A model generated the notes under the pieces. That model had not been told where the DNA came from and made no database searches. It worked only from the letters and a program-made list of their open reading frames with translations. Shown piece after piece: positions 43,401-53,344 of a stretch of 64,000 nt of DNA. Numbering within the stretch: position 1 is the stretch's first letter; every line of letters begins with the position of its first letter. Source of the DNA: Methanomassiliicoccaceae archaeon UBA421 (lineage in GTDB: Archaea > Thermoplasmatota > Thermoplasmata > Methanomassiliicoccales > Methanomethylophilaceae); contig DAHB01000004.1 of assembly GCA_002498365.1 (NCBI GenBank), positions 62,001-126,000 of the forward strand. The letters run 5' to 3'. Both the position numbers and the translations under genes were made by a program.

Positions 43401-44624
43401 TCATGTGGCATATTCCGCGTTGATACGGACATAATCGTATGTGAGGTCGCATCCCCAGCCGACGGCGGTCTCGTCCCCGGTGGCCAGGTCCACGATTATC
43501 GTCACTTCTTTGTTGTCCATGGCCATGCGGACCACTTCTACCGAACGTTCCTCCTGGAACACCGGGGCCCCTCCGTCAAGTATCGGAACCTCCATGTCGC
43601 CTCCTTTGATCGTAAGGCGCATCTCCTCGAGGTTGAACTCCGCCCCGCTGTTGCCTATGGCCATCATTATGCGCCCGTAGTTGGGGTCGGATCCGAATAT
43701 CGCCGATTTGACAAGGGGGGAATTGATCACGGTCCTCACCACATTGCGCGCATCCTCTTTGGTCTTGGCTCCGGAGACATCGACCTCGATCAGCTTGGTG
43801 GCCCCCTCGCCGTCGATGGCGATAGCCTTCGCGATCTTCGTCATAAGGTATGTGAGAGCATCTACGAACTCGGGGTCTTCGTCGGCGACACCGCTCTTGG
43901 ACATGCCGTTGGCCATGAGTATGCTCGTGTCGTTCGTGGACTGGTCTCCGTCCACGGAGACCATGTTCATCGTATCGTCCAATATCTCCTGCCACTTATT
44001 TGCGAAAGCGGGGGAGAGCTTGGCGTCCGTCGTTATGACCGACAGCGTCGTCCCGTGGAGCACGCGGAGATGGGGGGCGATCATTCCGCTCCCCTTCGCC
44101 AGCGCCGCTATGTACACCAGCGTACCGTCTCCCAGACGGACGCTGACCGCGAACTCTTTCTTCATGGTGTCGGTGGTCATGATAGCTTCGGCCATCTTCG
44201 CGTCGGCCTCCCTTCCGGAATCAAGCTCCTTGGCGGCGCGACTGATCCCGTAACGGACCTTGTGCATGTCCATGAAGCGTCCTATCAGCCCTGTGGACAT
44301 TATTCCGACCTGCTCCGGTTTGAGACCGAGTTCGGCCGCGGCCGCGGACTGCATAGCCATAGCGTCCTCGATCCCGCGACGTCCCGTCAGCGCGTTCGCG
44401 TTCCCGCTGTTTATGACGACGGCGGAAAGTATCGGCGAGTTCTGCTTGATCATGACCTGCACCGGTGCGGCCCTGACGTTGTTGCTCGTGTATCCGACGA
44501 AAGCGTTCGCCGGGACTTCCGAGTAAACCATTCCCAGGTCCAGAGAGCGGTACTTGACCCCGCTGTGCACTCCGGTTGCCTTGAATCCTACGGGGGTAGT
44601 GACCCCTCCATCTATGGTGTTCAT
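43401..44624 (-). CDS. argJ: Bifunctional ornithine acetyltransferase / N-acetylglutamate synthase
   Basis: ArgJ recycles the acetyl group between ornithine and glutamate. The 407-residue precursor has the autocleavage site GEGATKLIEV, where Thr becomes the new N-terminus of the beta chain, and the substrate-binding GSDPNYGRIMMAIG. Its presence makes the pathway cyclic, so no separate argA is needed. Confidence 0.95.
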   Translation of the reverse strand: MNTIDGGVTTPVGFKATGVHSGVKYRSLDLGMVYSEVPANAFVGYTSNNVRAAPVQVMIKQNSPILSAVVINSGNANALTGRRGIEDAMAMQSAAAAELGLKPEQVGIMSTGLIGRFMDMHKVRYGISRAAKELDSGREADAKMAEAIMTTDTMKKEFAVSVRLGDGTLVYIAALAKGSGMIAPHLRVLHGTTLSVITTDAKLSPAFANKWQEILDDTMNMVSVDGDQSTNDTSILMANGMSKSGVADEDPEFVDALTYLMTKIAKAIAIDGEGATKLIEVDVSGAKTKEDARNVVRTVINSPLVKSAIFGSDPNYGRIMMAIGNSGAEFNLEEMRLTIKGGDMEVPILDGGAPVFQEERSVEVVRMAMDNKEVTIIVDLATGDETAVGWGCDLTYDYVRINAEYAT

Positions 44625-44628
44625 CTGT

Positions 44629-45645
44629 TCACACTCCGAGTCCGGGCGATTTCAGCCCTTCTTTCTCTTCAAGTCCGAGCATCAGGTTCATGCATTGAAC
44701 CGCCTGCCCCGAAGCTCCTTTAACAAGGTTGTCCAGCACCCCGAACGCCACGGCGCTTCCGCCGTCGGCATGGGAGGCCACCTGCGCGTGGTTGGAGGCC
44801 ACGACCGCCCTGATGGACGGTTCTTTTACGTAGTCGACGAAGAACTCTCCGTCGTACGCTTTGCGGTATATCCCGTCGAGCTTCTCCTGGTCCGCCTCTT
44901 CCGAGAGACGGACATAGCAGGCAGAGATGATTCCGCGCACTATGGGGACGAGATGCGGTACGAACAGCACGTCGGCCCCCTTTCCGGAGATGTCGCCCAC
45001 CACCGCCTCTATCTCGGGCGTGTGTCGGTGCATCCCGACGCTGTAAGGTATGACGGACTCGCCGCATGTGGGGTGGTGCAGGCGAGGAGAAGGGTTCATC
45101 CCCGCCCCCGAAGTGCCGCTCTTCCCGTCGACGAAGACCGTGCCGTCTACCAGGCCACTGCGCATGAGGGGCGCCAACGGAAGTATCGCGGACGTGGCGT
45201 AGCATCCCGGGTTGGCGACCAGGTCGGCTTTGGATATGTTGCCGCGGTAGAATTCGGGAAGCCCGTACACTGCCTTCTCCAGGTTATCCGGGTCGGTATG
45301 CTGGTGACCGTACCACTTCTCGTACAGCTGTATGTCGTGAAGCCTGTAGTCGCCCGAGAGGTCTATCGCCTTGATACCGCGCTCCATGAGACCTGGCACG
45401 ATCTTCATCGCCGCTCCGTGGGGAGTGGCCACGAACACCAGGTCCACATCGGCCGATTCGGGGATGGACTCCGTGAATTCGATGTCCGTGTAACCCTTGA
45501 GGTTGGGCTGCAGGCTGCAGACCTTCTGTCCCGCGTTCTGACGGGATGTCATCGCAGCGATCTTGACGTCGGGGTGCAGCGAAAGTATGCGCGCGAGCTC
45601 TCCTCCCGTGTAACCCGTTCCCCCGATAATGCCTATGCTTTTCAC
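44629..45645 (-). CDS. argC: N-acetyl-gamma-glutamyl-phosphate reductase
   Basis: The 338-residue enzyme begins with IGIIGGTGYTGGELARIL and carries the catalytic Cys in VANPGCYATSAI with HRHTPEIE downstream. It reduces acetylglutamyl phosphate. It is the promoter-proximal gene of argCJBD and is divergent from argG; the 273-bp gap between them holds both promoters. Confidence 0.95.
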   Translation of the reverse strand: MKSIGIIGGTGYTGGELARILSLHPDVKIAAMTSRQNAGQKVCSLQPNLKGYTDIEFTESIPESADVDLVFVATPHGAAMKIVPGLMERGIKAIDLSGDYRLHDIQLYEKWYGHQHTDPDNLEKAVYGLPEFYRGNISKADLVANPGCYATSAILPLAPLMRSGLVDGTVFVDGKSGTSGAGMNPSPRLHHPTCGESVIPYSVGMHRHTPEIEAVVGDISGKGADVLFVPHLVPIVRGIISACYVRLSEEADQEKLDGIYRKAYDGEFFVDYVKEPSIRAVVASNHAQVASHADGGSAVAFGVLDNLVKGASGQAVQCMNLMLGLEEKEGLKSPGLGV

Positions 45646-45881
45646 TTCTATCCCCGTAAACCTATATGATGTCCGAGCATTGTTATACTGTTAAAAAAGA
45701 TATTGTTCGATTTGAGACACAAGCTGTATATACCGTAGCCATGGTGACAATTTGGCTCTCACGGAACGTTTCGGTTAGCGATGCTGGATTCGGACTCGGC
45801 GTGGGGGCGACATCCGTGCCGAACGGAGTGCCGGGCCCTGTCTGGGGCCTGGCGGGCGCCATACCGTGTCCGTACCACAAC

Positions 45882-45890
45882 AATATAAAT
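45882..45890 (+). promoter_or_regulatory. TATA box for argG
   Basis: AATATAAAT lies 29-37 bp before the argG ATG, the normal archaeal distance, with GGGAAG as a ribosome site closer to the start. A mirrored TATATA stretch near 45725-45735 probably serves argC on the other strand. Confidence 0.55.
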
Positions 45891-45918
45891 AAAAAAGGCA
45901 ATCGAGCGGGAAGATAAC

Positions 45919-47163
45919 ATGACAAACAAAGAATGCTCCGACAAAGGCAAGAAAACGGGCAGGGATAAGGTAGTCCTTGCATACTCCGGCGGCCTGGACA
46001 CGTCCGTGGCCATACGCTGGATTCAAGAGGAATACGACCTGGACGTCATCGCTGTATCGATCGACGTGGGACAGCCTCCGAGCCAGGACGACATCATCGC
46101 TCGCGCGCTGAGGAACGGAGCCCTCAAAGCCGAGCTCATCGACGCAAAGGACGAGTTCATCGAAGAGTACGCCTGGGCCGTCTTGAAGTCCAACGCGATG
46201 TACCAGGGCGTCTACCCTCTGAGCACCGCCGTGGCAAGGCCCCTTATGGTCAAGAAGCTTGTAGAAGTGGCCAACAGGGAGGGTGCGAAGTACATTGCCC
46301 ACGGATGCACCGGAAAGGGCAACGACCAGGTCAGGTTCGACGTCGGCATCGTTTCGTTGAACCCCGACCTGAATATCATAGCCCCCATGAGAGACCACCC
46401 GACCACCAGGGAACAGGAGATCGAGTACGCCAAAGAGAAGGGCATCGAGATAATCGTCAAGAAGGAGAGCCCTTACTCCCGGGACGAGAACCTTTGGGGC
46501 TCCTCGTGCGAATGCGGAGCCCTGGAAGACCCTTGGGCCGAACCTCCGGCAGGCGTCTGGCAGAACACCGCCGACCCCGAAAAGGCGCCGGACGTCCCCG
46601 AATACGTCGAGATCGAATTCGAAAGAGGGGTCCCGGTCGCCCTGAACGGGAAGAAGATGAAGGGCGTAGAACTGGTAGAGGCCCTCGACAAGATAGCAGG
46701 CAGGAACGGCGTAGGAAGGATTGACCACGTGGAAGACAGGCTCATCGGGATAAAGAGCAGGGAAACCTATGAGTGCCCCGCCGCCGTAACACTTATCACG
46801 GCCCACCGCTCGCTCGAGGGCCTTACCATGCCCAGGGACACTATAGAGTTCAAACGCATACTCGAACAGAAGATGTGCCAGATAATATACGACGGTCTTT
46901 GGTTCGACACGCTCCGCGGAGCGGTCATGGCCTTCATAGACAAGACCCAGGAGCATGTCTGCGGAACCGTTCGGGTCAAGCTCTACAAGGGAAGCTGCAC
47001 CGTGGTCGGAAGGAGATCCGACAACTCCCTTTACGACGTGGGACTGTCCACGTACGCCGAGGGGGACACCTTCGACCACAGGTCCGCGGTGGGATTCATC
47101 TACTGCTGGGGACTCCCCGGAAGGACTTCGGCCGGCGTGCGCAGGAAGAACTCGAAGAAGTGA
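45919..47163 (+). CDS. argG: Argininosuccinate synthase
   Basis: The 414-residue enzyme joins citrulline and aspartate with ATP. It has the N-type PP-loop VLAYSGGLDTSVAIRWI and HGCTGKGNDQVRFD, and the DENLWGSSCECGALED segment. A lysine-rich leader (MTNKECSDKGKKTGRDK) precedes the core. It is followed by argH after 5 bp. Confidence 0.97.
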   Translation: MTNKECSDKGKKTGRDKVVLAYSGGLDTSVAIRWIQEEYDLDVIAVSIDVGQPPSQDDIIARALRNGALKAELIDAKDEFIEEYAWAVLKSNAMYQGVYPLSTAVARPLMVKKLVEVANREGAKYIAHGCTGKGNDQVRFDVGIVSLNPDLNIIAPMRDHPTTREQEIEYAKEKGIEIIVKKESPYSRDENLWGSSCECGALEDPWAEPPAGVWQNTADPEKAPDVPEYVEIEFERGVPVALNGKKMKGVELVEALDKIAGRNGVGRIDHVEDRLIGIKSRETYECPAAVTLITAHRSLEGLTMPRDTIEFKRILEQKMCQIIYDGLWFDTLRGAVMAFIDKTQEHVCGTVRVKLYKGSCTVVGRRSDNSLYDVGLSTYAEGDTFDHRSAVGFIYCWGLPGRTSAGVRRKNSKK

Positions 47164-47168
47164 GCGAC

Positions 47169-48614
47169 ATGACACAGCAGGCTCTATGGTCCGGCCGTTT
47201 CGAATCCGAAATGGATGATTCCACACTCAGGTTCACGTCGTCGCTGGAAGTGGACGCGGCGTTGGGATATTACGACATCATGGGATCTCTGGCTCATGTA
47301 AAAATGCTCAGAAAGTGCAACATTATCCCCAAAGGCGACGCAGATGCCATCACGGCAGGCCTCAAGAAGATTGCCGAGGAGATGGAGAGCGGCGAGTTCG
47401 AGATAGATGAGTCCCTGGAGGATATCCACACCTGCGTCGAGTTCAGGCTCACCGAGATAGCGGGCCCCTCCGGAGGGAAGCTACACACGGGAAGGAGCCG
47501 CAACGACCAGGTCTCCACCGACTTCAGGATGTTCCTCAGGGATGCCGTGCTTGAGATGGTAGAGAAGATCGAGAGGCTCCGCGTGGGCCTCATCGAGGTC
47601 GCGGAGAACAATTCGGAATCAATAATGCCCGGATTCACTCATATGCAGCACGCTCAGCCGGTGACTCTGGCACACCATCTGATGGCATACGTGTTCAAGT
47701 TCGGCCGCGACTCCGAAAGACTGATCGGAAGCTACGACAGGATCAACGAGTGCCCCCTGGGGTCCGCCGCCTTGGCCGGGACCACCTTCCCGATAGACAG
47801 GAAGATGACCGCCGAGTCCCTCGGATTCAAAAGGCCCACGGAGAACTCCATGGACTCGGTCAGCGACAGGGACTTCGCCGCGGAGATGGTTTTCTGCTCC
47901 GCACTGCTGGCGGACCACCTGTCCTCGCTGTCGGAAGAGCTTGTGCTCTGGTCTTCGCAGGAGTTCGGGTTCATAGAGATGGACGACCGCTATTCCACGG
48001 GCTCCTCCATAATGCCTCAGAAGAAGAATCCGGACATCGCCGAGCTGATCAGAGGACGCACCGGCTCCGCCATCGGACATCTGGTGTCCGTGCTGACCAT
48101 GCTGAAGGGCCTTCCCCTAACGTACAACAGGGACATGCAGGAGGACAAGAGGCCCGTGATCGACTCCCTCCAGTCCGCAGCGGACTGCGTGGACATGATG
48201 TACAACATGGTCACGACCATGAAGGTGGACAAGAAAAGAATGGAGGAGGCCGTGGGGAAGGGTCAGATGAACGCGACGGACCTTGCCGATTATCTGGTCA
48301 CCAAGGGGGTCCCGTTCAGGGAGGCCCACGGGATAGTGGGCGCCACCGTGAGGCACTGCATCTCCGAGGGGCTCAGGCTCGAGGAGGTCCCGCTGGCGGA
48401 CCTGAAGAAGTTCAGCGATAGAATAGAAGAAGACGTCTATGACGTGATATCGATCAGGCGTTGCGTCGAACGCAGGAACTCTTACGGAGGTACGTCTCCT
48501 TCTTCCGTCGCCGTGCAGATCGAGAAGGCCAAGGAATCCGTCGAAGACATGATGAACTTCGTCACGTACGAATCGCAGACGTACGAGAGATGCTGGAGCA
48601 GGCTCCTGGGATGA
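47169..48614 (+). CDS. argH: Argininosuccinate lyase
   Basis: The 481-residue protein has HTGRSRNDQVSTD, the family signature SSIMPQKKNPDIAELIRGR (with the catalytic Ser) and SGRFESEMDDSTLRF. It splits argininosuccinate to arginine and fumarate. The ATG at 47169 is used; the reading frame extends upstream inside argG but without homology. Confidence 0.97.
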   Translation: MTQQALWSGRFESEMDDSTLRFTSSLEVDAALGYYDIMGSLAHVKMLRKCNIIPKGDADAITAGLKKIAEEMESGEFEIDESLEDIHTCVEFRLTEIAGPSGGKLHTGRSRNDQVSTDFRMFLRDAVLEMVEKIERLRVGLIEVAENNSESIMPGFTHMQHAQPVTLAHHLMAYVFKFGRDSERLIGSYDRINECPLGSAALAGTTFPIDRKMTAESLGFKRPTENSMDSVSDRDFAAEMVFCSALLADHLSSLSEELVLWSSQEFGFIEMDDRYSTGSSIMPQKKNPDIAELIRGRTGSAIGHLVSVLTMLKGLPLTYNRDMQEDKRPVIDSLQSAADCVDMMYNMVTTMKVDKKRMEEAVGKGQMNATDLADYLVTKGVPFREAHGIVGATVRHCISEGLRLEEVPLADLKKFSDRIEEDVYDVISIRRCVERRNSYGGTSPSSVAVQIEKAKESVEDMMNFVTYESQTYERCWSRLLG

Positions 48615-48980
48615 TCACTCGAACTCGATGCGGTCGTTCTTTTTGACGTCGAACTTGACGCCTGAGGAAGACAGCATCTCGGAGACCCTGTCCGAGATAG
48701 AGGCCAGGTCTGTGGCCTTGCTGTAGCTCTTGAGGTAGAATTCCTTCTCGCCTATGGGGAACACGAGCCTGACCTTGCCCTTCCGGTTGTAACCCTCGGG
48801 CTTCCTGTTTTTCTTGAGGTCCGAAGTGTTCTCTTCGATGTACATCTGCATTATCTCCTCCTCGTCCGGTAGCTGGCCTATCTCTTTGAGTAGCATCCCG
48901 AGGATATCGGGGAACACGGGTGCGAGGTCCTTGTAATCGGATTTTCCTTTAAGGACAAAATGCGTGCTGTAGACTTTCAC
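48615..48980 (-). CDS. Hypothetical protein
   Basis: A 121-residue protein rich in charged residues with no cysteine and no membrane segment. It begins MKVYSTHFVLKGKSDYKDLA and has the pattern of a small strand-helix domain (KVRLVFPIGEKEFYLKSYSKATDLASI). No family recognised. It is convergent with argH, immediately adjacent (stop next to stop). Confidence 0.6.
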   Translation of the reverse strand: MKVYSTHFVLKGKSDYKDLAPVFPDILGMLLKEIGQLPDEEEIMQMYIEENTSDLKKNRKPEGYNRKGKVRLVFPIGEKEFYLKSYSKATDLASISDRVSEMLSSSGVKFDVKKNDRIEFE

Positions 48981-49074
48981 GCCACCTAATCCTGGTCGGT
49001 TTATTAATCACTTTTGACTCTCTCCCAAAAAGGAATTCGCATTTTTTTAATACACCGTAAACATATCCAGCAGT

Positions 49075-50364
49075 ATGAAGGTCGCTTTGACGATAGCGGG
49101 CTCCGACTCCGTCGGCGGAGCGGGCATCCAGGCCGATATAAAGGCCATGGGCTCGTTGGATGTGCATGGAGTGTGCGTCGTCACGGCCGTAACTGCTCAG
49201 AACACCTGCGAGGTCTCGGAGATATTCCCCGTACCGGGCGAGATCATAGAGGCCCAGTTCCGTTCCGTAGTCAGAGACTGCAAGATCGGCGCCGTCAAGA
49301 CGGGTATGCTTTATAGCGCGGAAACGGCGAAGCTGGTCGCGGAGCTGCTGGAAGAACATGAGGTCCCGCTGATAATCGATCCTGTGCTCACGGCCGGGGT
49401 TGGCGGGCCTCTCGCCGAGAACGGGCTCGCCGAGGCCATATGCAAACATCTCATGCCCCTGTGCGAGCTTATCACGCCCAACAAATACGAGGCGGAAACG
49501 CTCTCCGGAATAGAGATTAACAACGAATACGACGCCACCCTAGCCTGCGAGCTCATCGGAAAGGAGGGATCTTCGGTATATCTCAAAGGTGGGCACATAG
49601 ACACCAAGAAGGTCGTAGACTACCTCTATTTGAGCTCTCAGATCAAAAAATACGAATACCCGCGTCTTAACAGATCGGGCCACGGGAGCGGGTGTACCCT
49701 TTCTTCGTTCATCACCGCCAACTGTGCCAAGGGAATGAACATAGCATCCTCGGTCGTGAAGTCCCGCGAGCTGATACAGAGGTCGATAGAAACCCAGTAC
49801 GCGATAGGCAAGGGCGACGAAGTTGTCAACCCGCTGGTGCGCATAGATGCGGGCCCGCCGTCAAGAGAGGTGATCGATGCGCTGGAGACGGCCGCCTCCA
49901 GGATCCTGGAGGTCCTGCCTTCATATCTCGTGCCCAAGGACGGGGTGAACATAGCATACTCCGCACCGGGCGCGGAGGGGCCCGGCGAAGTGGCCGCGGT
50001 GATGGGGCGCATTACGTTATCCAACGGCAAGCTGAAGAAGAACGGCCCTGTAAAGTTCGGAGCGGCCGAGCAGCTTGGCTACATAGTGCTGGGCATGATG
50101 AAGTTCGACCCCGAGATCAGGTGCGCCATGAACCTTAAGTACAGCAGCGACACGGCAGACATAATGGAGGAACTGGGATTCACTGTCGGCAAGTTCGACC
50201 GCAGGTCCAACAAGTCGGTAGAATCCCTGGTTGCCGACTCGGTGAAAAAAGCGGGAAAGGTCCCCGATGCGATAACAGATACGGACGCGAAAAAGGAACG
50301 TATCATCAGGGTGTTCGGAAAGAATCCCGGAGACGTCGTCGGCAAGGTCGAGTCGGTCTTCTGA
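49075..50364 (+). CDS. thiDN: Fused phosphomethylpyrimidine kinase and thiamine-phosphate synthase (ThiD-ThiN)
   Basis: Residues 1-250 are ThiD: VALTIAGSDSVGGAGIQADIKA, KTGMLYS, VIDPV-like VPLIIDPVLTAG and NRSGHGSGCTLSS. Residues 265-429 are the archaeal ThiN domain (AASRILEVLPSYLVPKDGVNIAY, GRITLSNGKLKKNGPVKFGAA). The fusion phosphorylates the pyrimidine twice and couples it to the thiazole. The presence of a ThiE at 53.3 kb means two candidate coupling enzymes exist. TTTTTTTAATAC box about 30 bp upstream. Confidence 0.92.
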   Translation: MKVALTIAGSDSVGGAGIQADIKAMGSLDVHGVCVVTAVTAQNTCEVSEIFPVPGEIIEAQFRSVVRDCKIGAVKTGMLYSAETAKLVAELLEEHEVPLIIDPVLTAGVGGPLAENGLAEAICKHLMPLCELITPNKYEAETLSGIEINNEYDATLACELIGKEGSSVYLKGGHIDTKKVVDYLYLSSQIKKYEYPRLNRSGHGSGCTLSSFITANCAKGMNIASSVVKSRELIQRSIETQYAIGKGDEVVNPLVRIDAGPPSREVIDALETAASRILEVLPSYLVPKDGVNIAYSAPGAEGPGEVAAVMGRITLSNGKLKKNGPVKFGAAEQLGYIVLGMMKFDPEIRCAMNLKYSSDTADIMEELGFTVGKFDRRSNKSVESLVADSVKKAGKVPDAITDTDAKKERIIRVFGKNPGDVVGKVESVF

Positions 50365-50391
50365 GAATAATTTTAAGCCACTTGTTCCGTC

Positions 50392-51255
50392 TCATGCGAC
50401 GGAACTTATCTTGATGACAAAGTACAGCGTCTCCCCGGCCGATGGGTCGGAGGTTATCGTTAATACGGGCCCGTCGTCGCTCTGAACGTAGAACTTCTCG
50501 GAATCCAGATCGACCCATACCATCTTGTAGGGGTTGCCGTCGATCCCTTCGACGACAATGTCGGACACTATGTTATCACCGACTGTGGTAACGGTTAACT
50601 TCGCGGTCCCGTAATCGTTGAGTTCGTTGGAAGCGAGCTCGTATGTCTCGCCGGACACGGGCCTGTTGATTATGCCGACCGCGTTCCTGTCGACGGAATA
50701 CGTCGCGGTGGCCTCCCATCCGTAGATCGTCGTGAACTCCACGGTGGTCCCGGTCTCGACGGTGAAGTCGTAAAGGGAACTGAACATGTCCTGAGACATA
50801 TACTGCACGGCGGCGACCGTGAACTGTGCGTCCCTGGTCGTGCTCTTGGAGGCATAGCCGCTTTCGGAGGGTATCGTCACCCTGACTGTGTCTCCTACCT
50901 TATGGCCTATCAAGGCGTTTTCGAACATGGAGAGGGCCCCGCCGCTACCGGGGGTCACCGTATAAGCGGAGAACATAGTCTTGCTGAAGTCGCCCTTGAT
51001 CGGATAGTTCTCGGAATGAGACTTCACATTGGTGTCGAATATCAACGCCCCTTCTTCGTCGTAGTAGTCGTAAAGGGACCCTGTATAGTCCACGGTGACC
51101 GTGGAGCCCGGTTCCACCGTTGCATCGTCAGAGCCTGAGATGTAATTATCGTTGACGAACACGCCGAGTACGGCTGCTGCCGCCAGAAGGAAAACGACTA
51201 CGCTTATGGCCGTTATCGGCTCTATGTCCCTCTTCATTTTCTGCTCTGATGACAT
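50392..51255 (-). CDS. Membrane-anchored FKBP-type peptidyl-prolyl isomerase-like protein
   Basis: The 287-residue protein has a single N-terminal anchor (ITAISVVVFLLAAAAVLGVFV) followed by a FKBP/SlyD-like strand pattern: VTVDYTGSLYDYYDEEGALIFDTN and FENALIGHKVGDTVRVTIPSESGY, including the usual insert-in-flap region. A second domain of about 100 residues follows without clear family. It would face the outside and aid folding. ATG at 51255, or at 51237. Confidence 0.75.
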   Translation of the reverse strand: MSSEQKMKRDIEPITAISVVVFLLAAAAVLGVFVNDNYISGSDDATVEPGSTVTVDYTGSLYDYYDEEGALIFDTNVKSHSENYPIKGDFSKTMFSAYTVTPGSGGALSMFENALIGHKVGDTVRVTIPSESGYASKSTTRDAQFTVAAVQYMSQDMFSSLYDFTVETGTTVEFTTIYGWEATATYSVDRNAVGIINRPVSGETYELASNELNDYGTAKLTVTTVGDNIVSDIVVEGIDGNPYKMVWVDLDSEKFYVQSDDGPVLTITSDPSAGETLYFVIKISSVA

Positions 51256-51392
51256 GTCGGAGTGACAAATGGAGCTCGTTTATTAATAGGTAGCGTAAGC
51301 GCGCGCTCAAACGTTTTTAATACAACCCTCCTCATCCACAAACACGGGCGCCGCCCTTTCTGTGGGGACGGAGCCGATAAGGACATGGTCTC

Positions 51393-53231
51393 ATGAGAGC
51401 ACTGTATATTCACGCGGACTCGATGGAGTTCGAAGCTAAGGAGAAGACCAAGGTCGCCGAGGAGATACCCGACAACCTTCACAACGGCAGGATGGAAGAG
51501 GTACTCGTTGCGTTCATCACCGTAGAGAGCAGCGACGAGGACGCCCTTCAGGACGTGGCGGCGGAGGCCTCGAAAGATATCCTCGCCACCAAGGAGAAAG
51601 TAGGGGCGGAGCGCATCATGCTCTATCCCTACGCCCACCTGAGCAAGGACCTGGCGAAGCCCAAGGCCAGCATCCAGCTCCTGGACATGATCGAGAAGAT
51701 GGTCGCCGCGGACGGGACGGAGGTCGTCAGGGCACCGTTCGGATGGTACAAATCCTTCGACGTCAAATGCAAAGGCCACCCGCTGTCGGAGCTCTCGAGG
51801 GACTTCACCGGGAAGGCCGCGAAGAAATCCGCCCCCAAGGGAAAGGACGTGTACTTCGTGCTCACCCCCGAAGGAGAGGAGGTTCGCATCGAGGACTACA
51901 GATCGACCTCCGATTGCATGAGGTACATGATCGACAAGGAGGCCCTCGGTAAGGAGGCGCCCGCGGTCAAGGAGCCCGACTATCTCAGGCTCTGCAAGAA
52001 GTTCGGGATACAGTGGGAGTCCATGTCGGACGCAGGCCACATGTGCCTGGCGCCCCACGGCGCGATGATGTTCGACCTGATCTCCGACTATGCGACCCAG
52101 ATCGTCAACAACTCCGGCTTCAGCGTCTACAACGTCAAGGGCACCAACATGTTCTCCCTGGACGAACCTGCGGTCAAGGAGCATGCCGACCTCTTCGGCG
52201 ACAGGCTCTACACCGTGGACACGGGGAAGAAAAAGTTCGTGCTCAGATATGCGGCCTGCCACCAGCAGTTCGCTATGATCCGCAACTGGAACATAAGCTA
52301 CAGGAACATGCCCTTCGGAGCCTTCGAAGTGGCCGACTCGTACAGGATGGAGCAGTCCGGGGAGACGATGCTGTGCTTCAGGACCAGAAGGCTCAACATG
52401 CCCGACTTCCACGTCATGTGCAGGACCGTCCCGGAGGCTCAGGACAGCTTCCGTTTCCTGGACGGCAAGATATACGATGAGATAGAGGCCATAGGCAGAG
52501 AGTACGAGATGCTCGTCAACTTCTCATCCATGCAGGCCTACAGGGACAACAAGGACCTCATCCTCAAGCTGTGCAACGACCACGGCAGGGACGCCCTGAT
52601 ACACATCTATCCCGAGGGGATCAACTACTACTGGACCGTTAACATAGAATACCATATGCTGGACCAGATGAAGAGGCCCAGGGAGATCGGTACCGTCCAG
52701 ATAGACATAGGCAACGCCCAGAGGTTCGGCATCACCTACTCTGACGAGAACGGAGAGAAGCAGTATCCCGTGATACTCCACTGCGCCGTCATCGGCTCCA
52801 TCGAGAGATGGATGTACACCTTGCTGGACACCGCCGTCGCCCTTGAGAAGACCGGCGTCCCGGGATATCTCCCTGTATGGATCGCCCCCGAGCAGGTGAG
52901 GCTCATGGCGAAGAACGAGGAATGCGTCGCGGAGACCCTGAAGGTCGCCGAGGCCGTCCGCTCCGCCGGCATACGCGTCTCCGTGGACGACACCGATGCC
53001 ACCGTGGGCAAGAAGGTCCGTCTTTCAAAGCAGGACTGGTGCTCGTACGCCGCGGTCATAGGCGAGATGGAGATCGAGTCCGGACAGCTGAAGGTGTACG
53101 TCAGGTCGGAGAACAGGGACGTCGACATGACCGTCGACGAGCTGGTCTCCCGCATAAAGGCCGAGACCGAGGGGATGCCCGTCCGCGGCATGTACATGCC
53201 GTCCGAGCTCAGCAAACGCTGCGGATTCTAA
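51393..53231 (+). CDS. thrS: Threonyl-tRNA synthetase, archaeal type
   Basis: The 612-residue enzyme starts with MRALYIHADSMEFEAKEKTK, the archaeal D-Tyr-tRNA deacylase-like editing domain of about 145 residues. The class II core follows: LAPHGAMMFDLISDYATQ, FVLRYAACHQQFAM, CFRTRRLNMPDFHVM and PVILHCAVIGSIERWMYTLL with the anticodon-binding domain after it. A TTTTTAATAC promoter box is near 51316. It ends in TAA, one of few TAA genes here. Confidence 0.95.
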   Translation: MRALYIHADSMEFEAKEKTKVAEEIPDNLHNGRMEEVLVAFITVESSDEDALQDVAAEASKDILATKEKVGAERIMLYPYAHLSKDLAKPKASIQLLDMIEKMVAADGTEVVRAPFGWYKSFDVKCKGHPLSELSRDFTGKAAKKSAPKGKDVYFVLTPEGEEVRIEDYRSTSDCMRYMIDKEALGKEAPAVKEPDYLRLCKKFGIQWESMSDAGHMCLAPHGAMMFDLISDYATQIVNNSGFSVYNVKGTNMFSLDEPAVKEHADLFGDRLYTVDTGKKKFVLRYAACHQQFAMIRNWNISYRNMPFGAFEVADSYRMEQSGETMLCFRTRRLNMPDFHVMCRTVPEAQDSFRFLDGKIYDEIEAIGREYEMLVNFSSMQAYRDNKDLILKLCNDHGRDALIHIYPEGINYYWTVNIEYHMLDQMKRPREIGTVQIDIGNAQRFGITYSDENGEKQYPVILHCAVIGSIERWMYTLLDTAVALEKTGVPGYLPVWIAPEQVRLMAKNEECVAETLKVAEAVRSAGIRVSVDDTDATVGKKVRLSKQDWCSYAAVIGEMEIESGQLKVYVRSENRDVDMTVDELVSRIKAETEGMPVRGMYMPSELSKRCGF

Positions 53232-53239
53232 ACCATTAT

Positions 53240-53254
53240 GCGGGCCGGGCCCGC
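53240..53254 (+). terminator. GC-rich hairpin after thrS
   Basis: GCGGG-CCGGG-CCCGC just after the thrS stop, followed by a T/C-rich stretch; probable transcript end. Confidence 0.5.
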
Positions 53255-53344
53255 TTCAAACTTTCTTTACTTTCCACTGTCGGGCGGAAGGCTTCTCAGG
53301 GATGCCTGCGATGGACTTATACTTCCGACGCCCATCCGACCGTC

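Noticed and set aside
45646..45918. Search for a riboswitch or tRNA in this and other intergenic gaps
   Set aside because: No tRNA arm pattern, TPP-type core or other recognised RNA was visible in any gap; only promoter elements.
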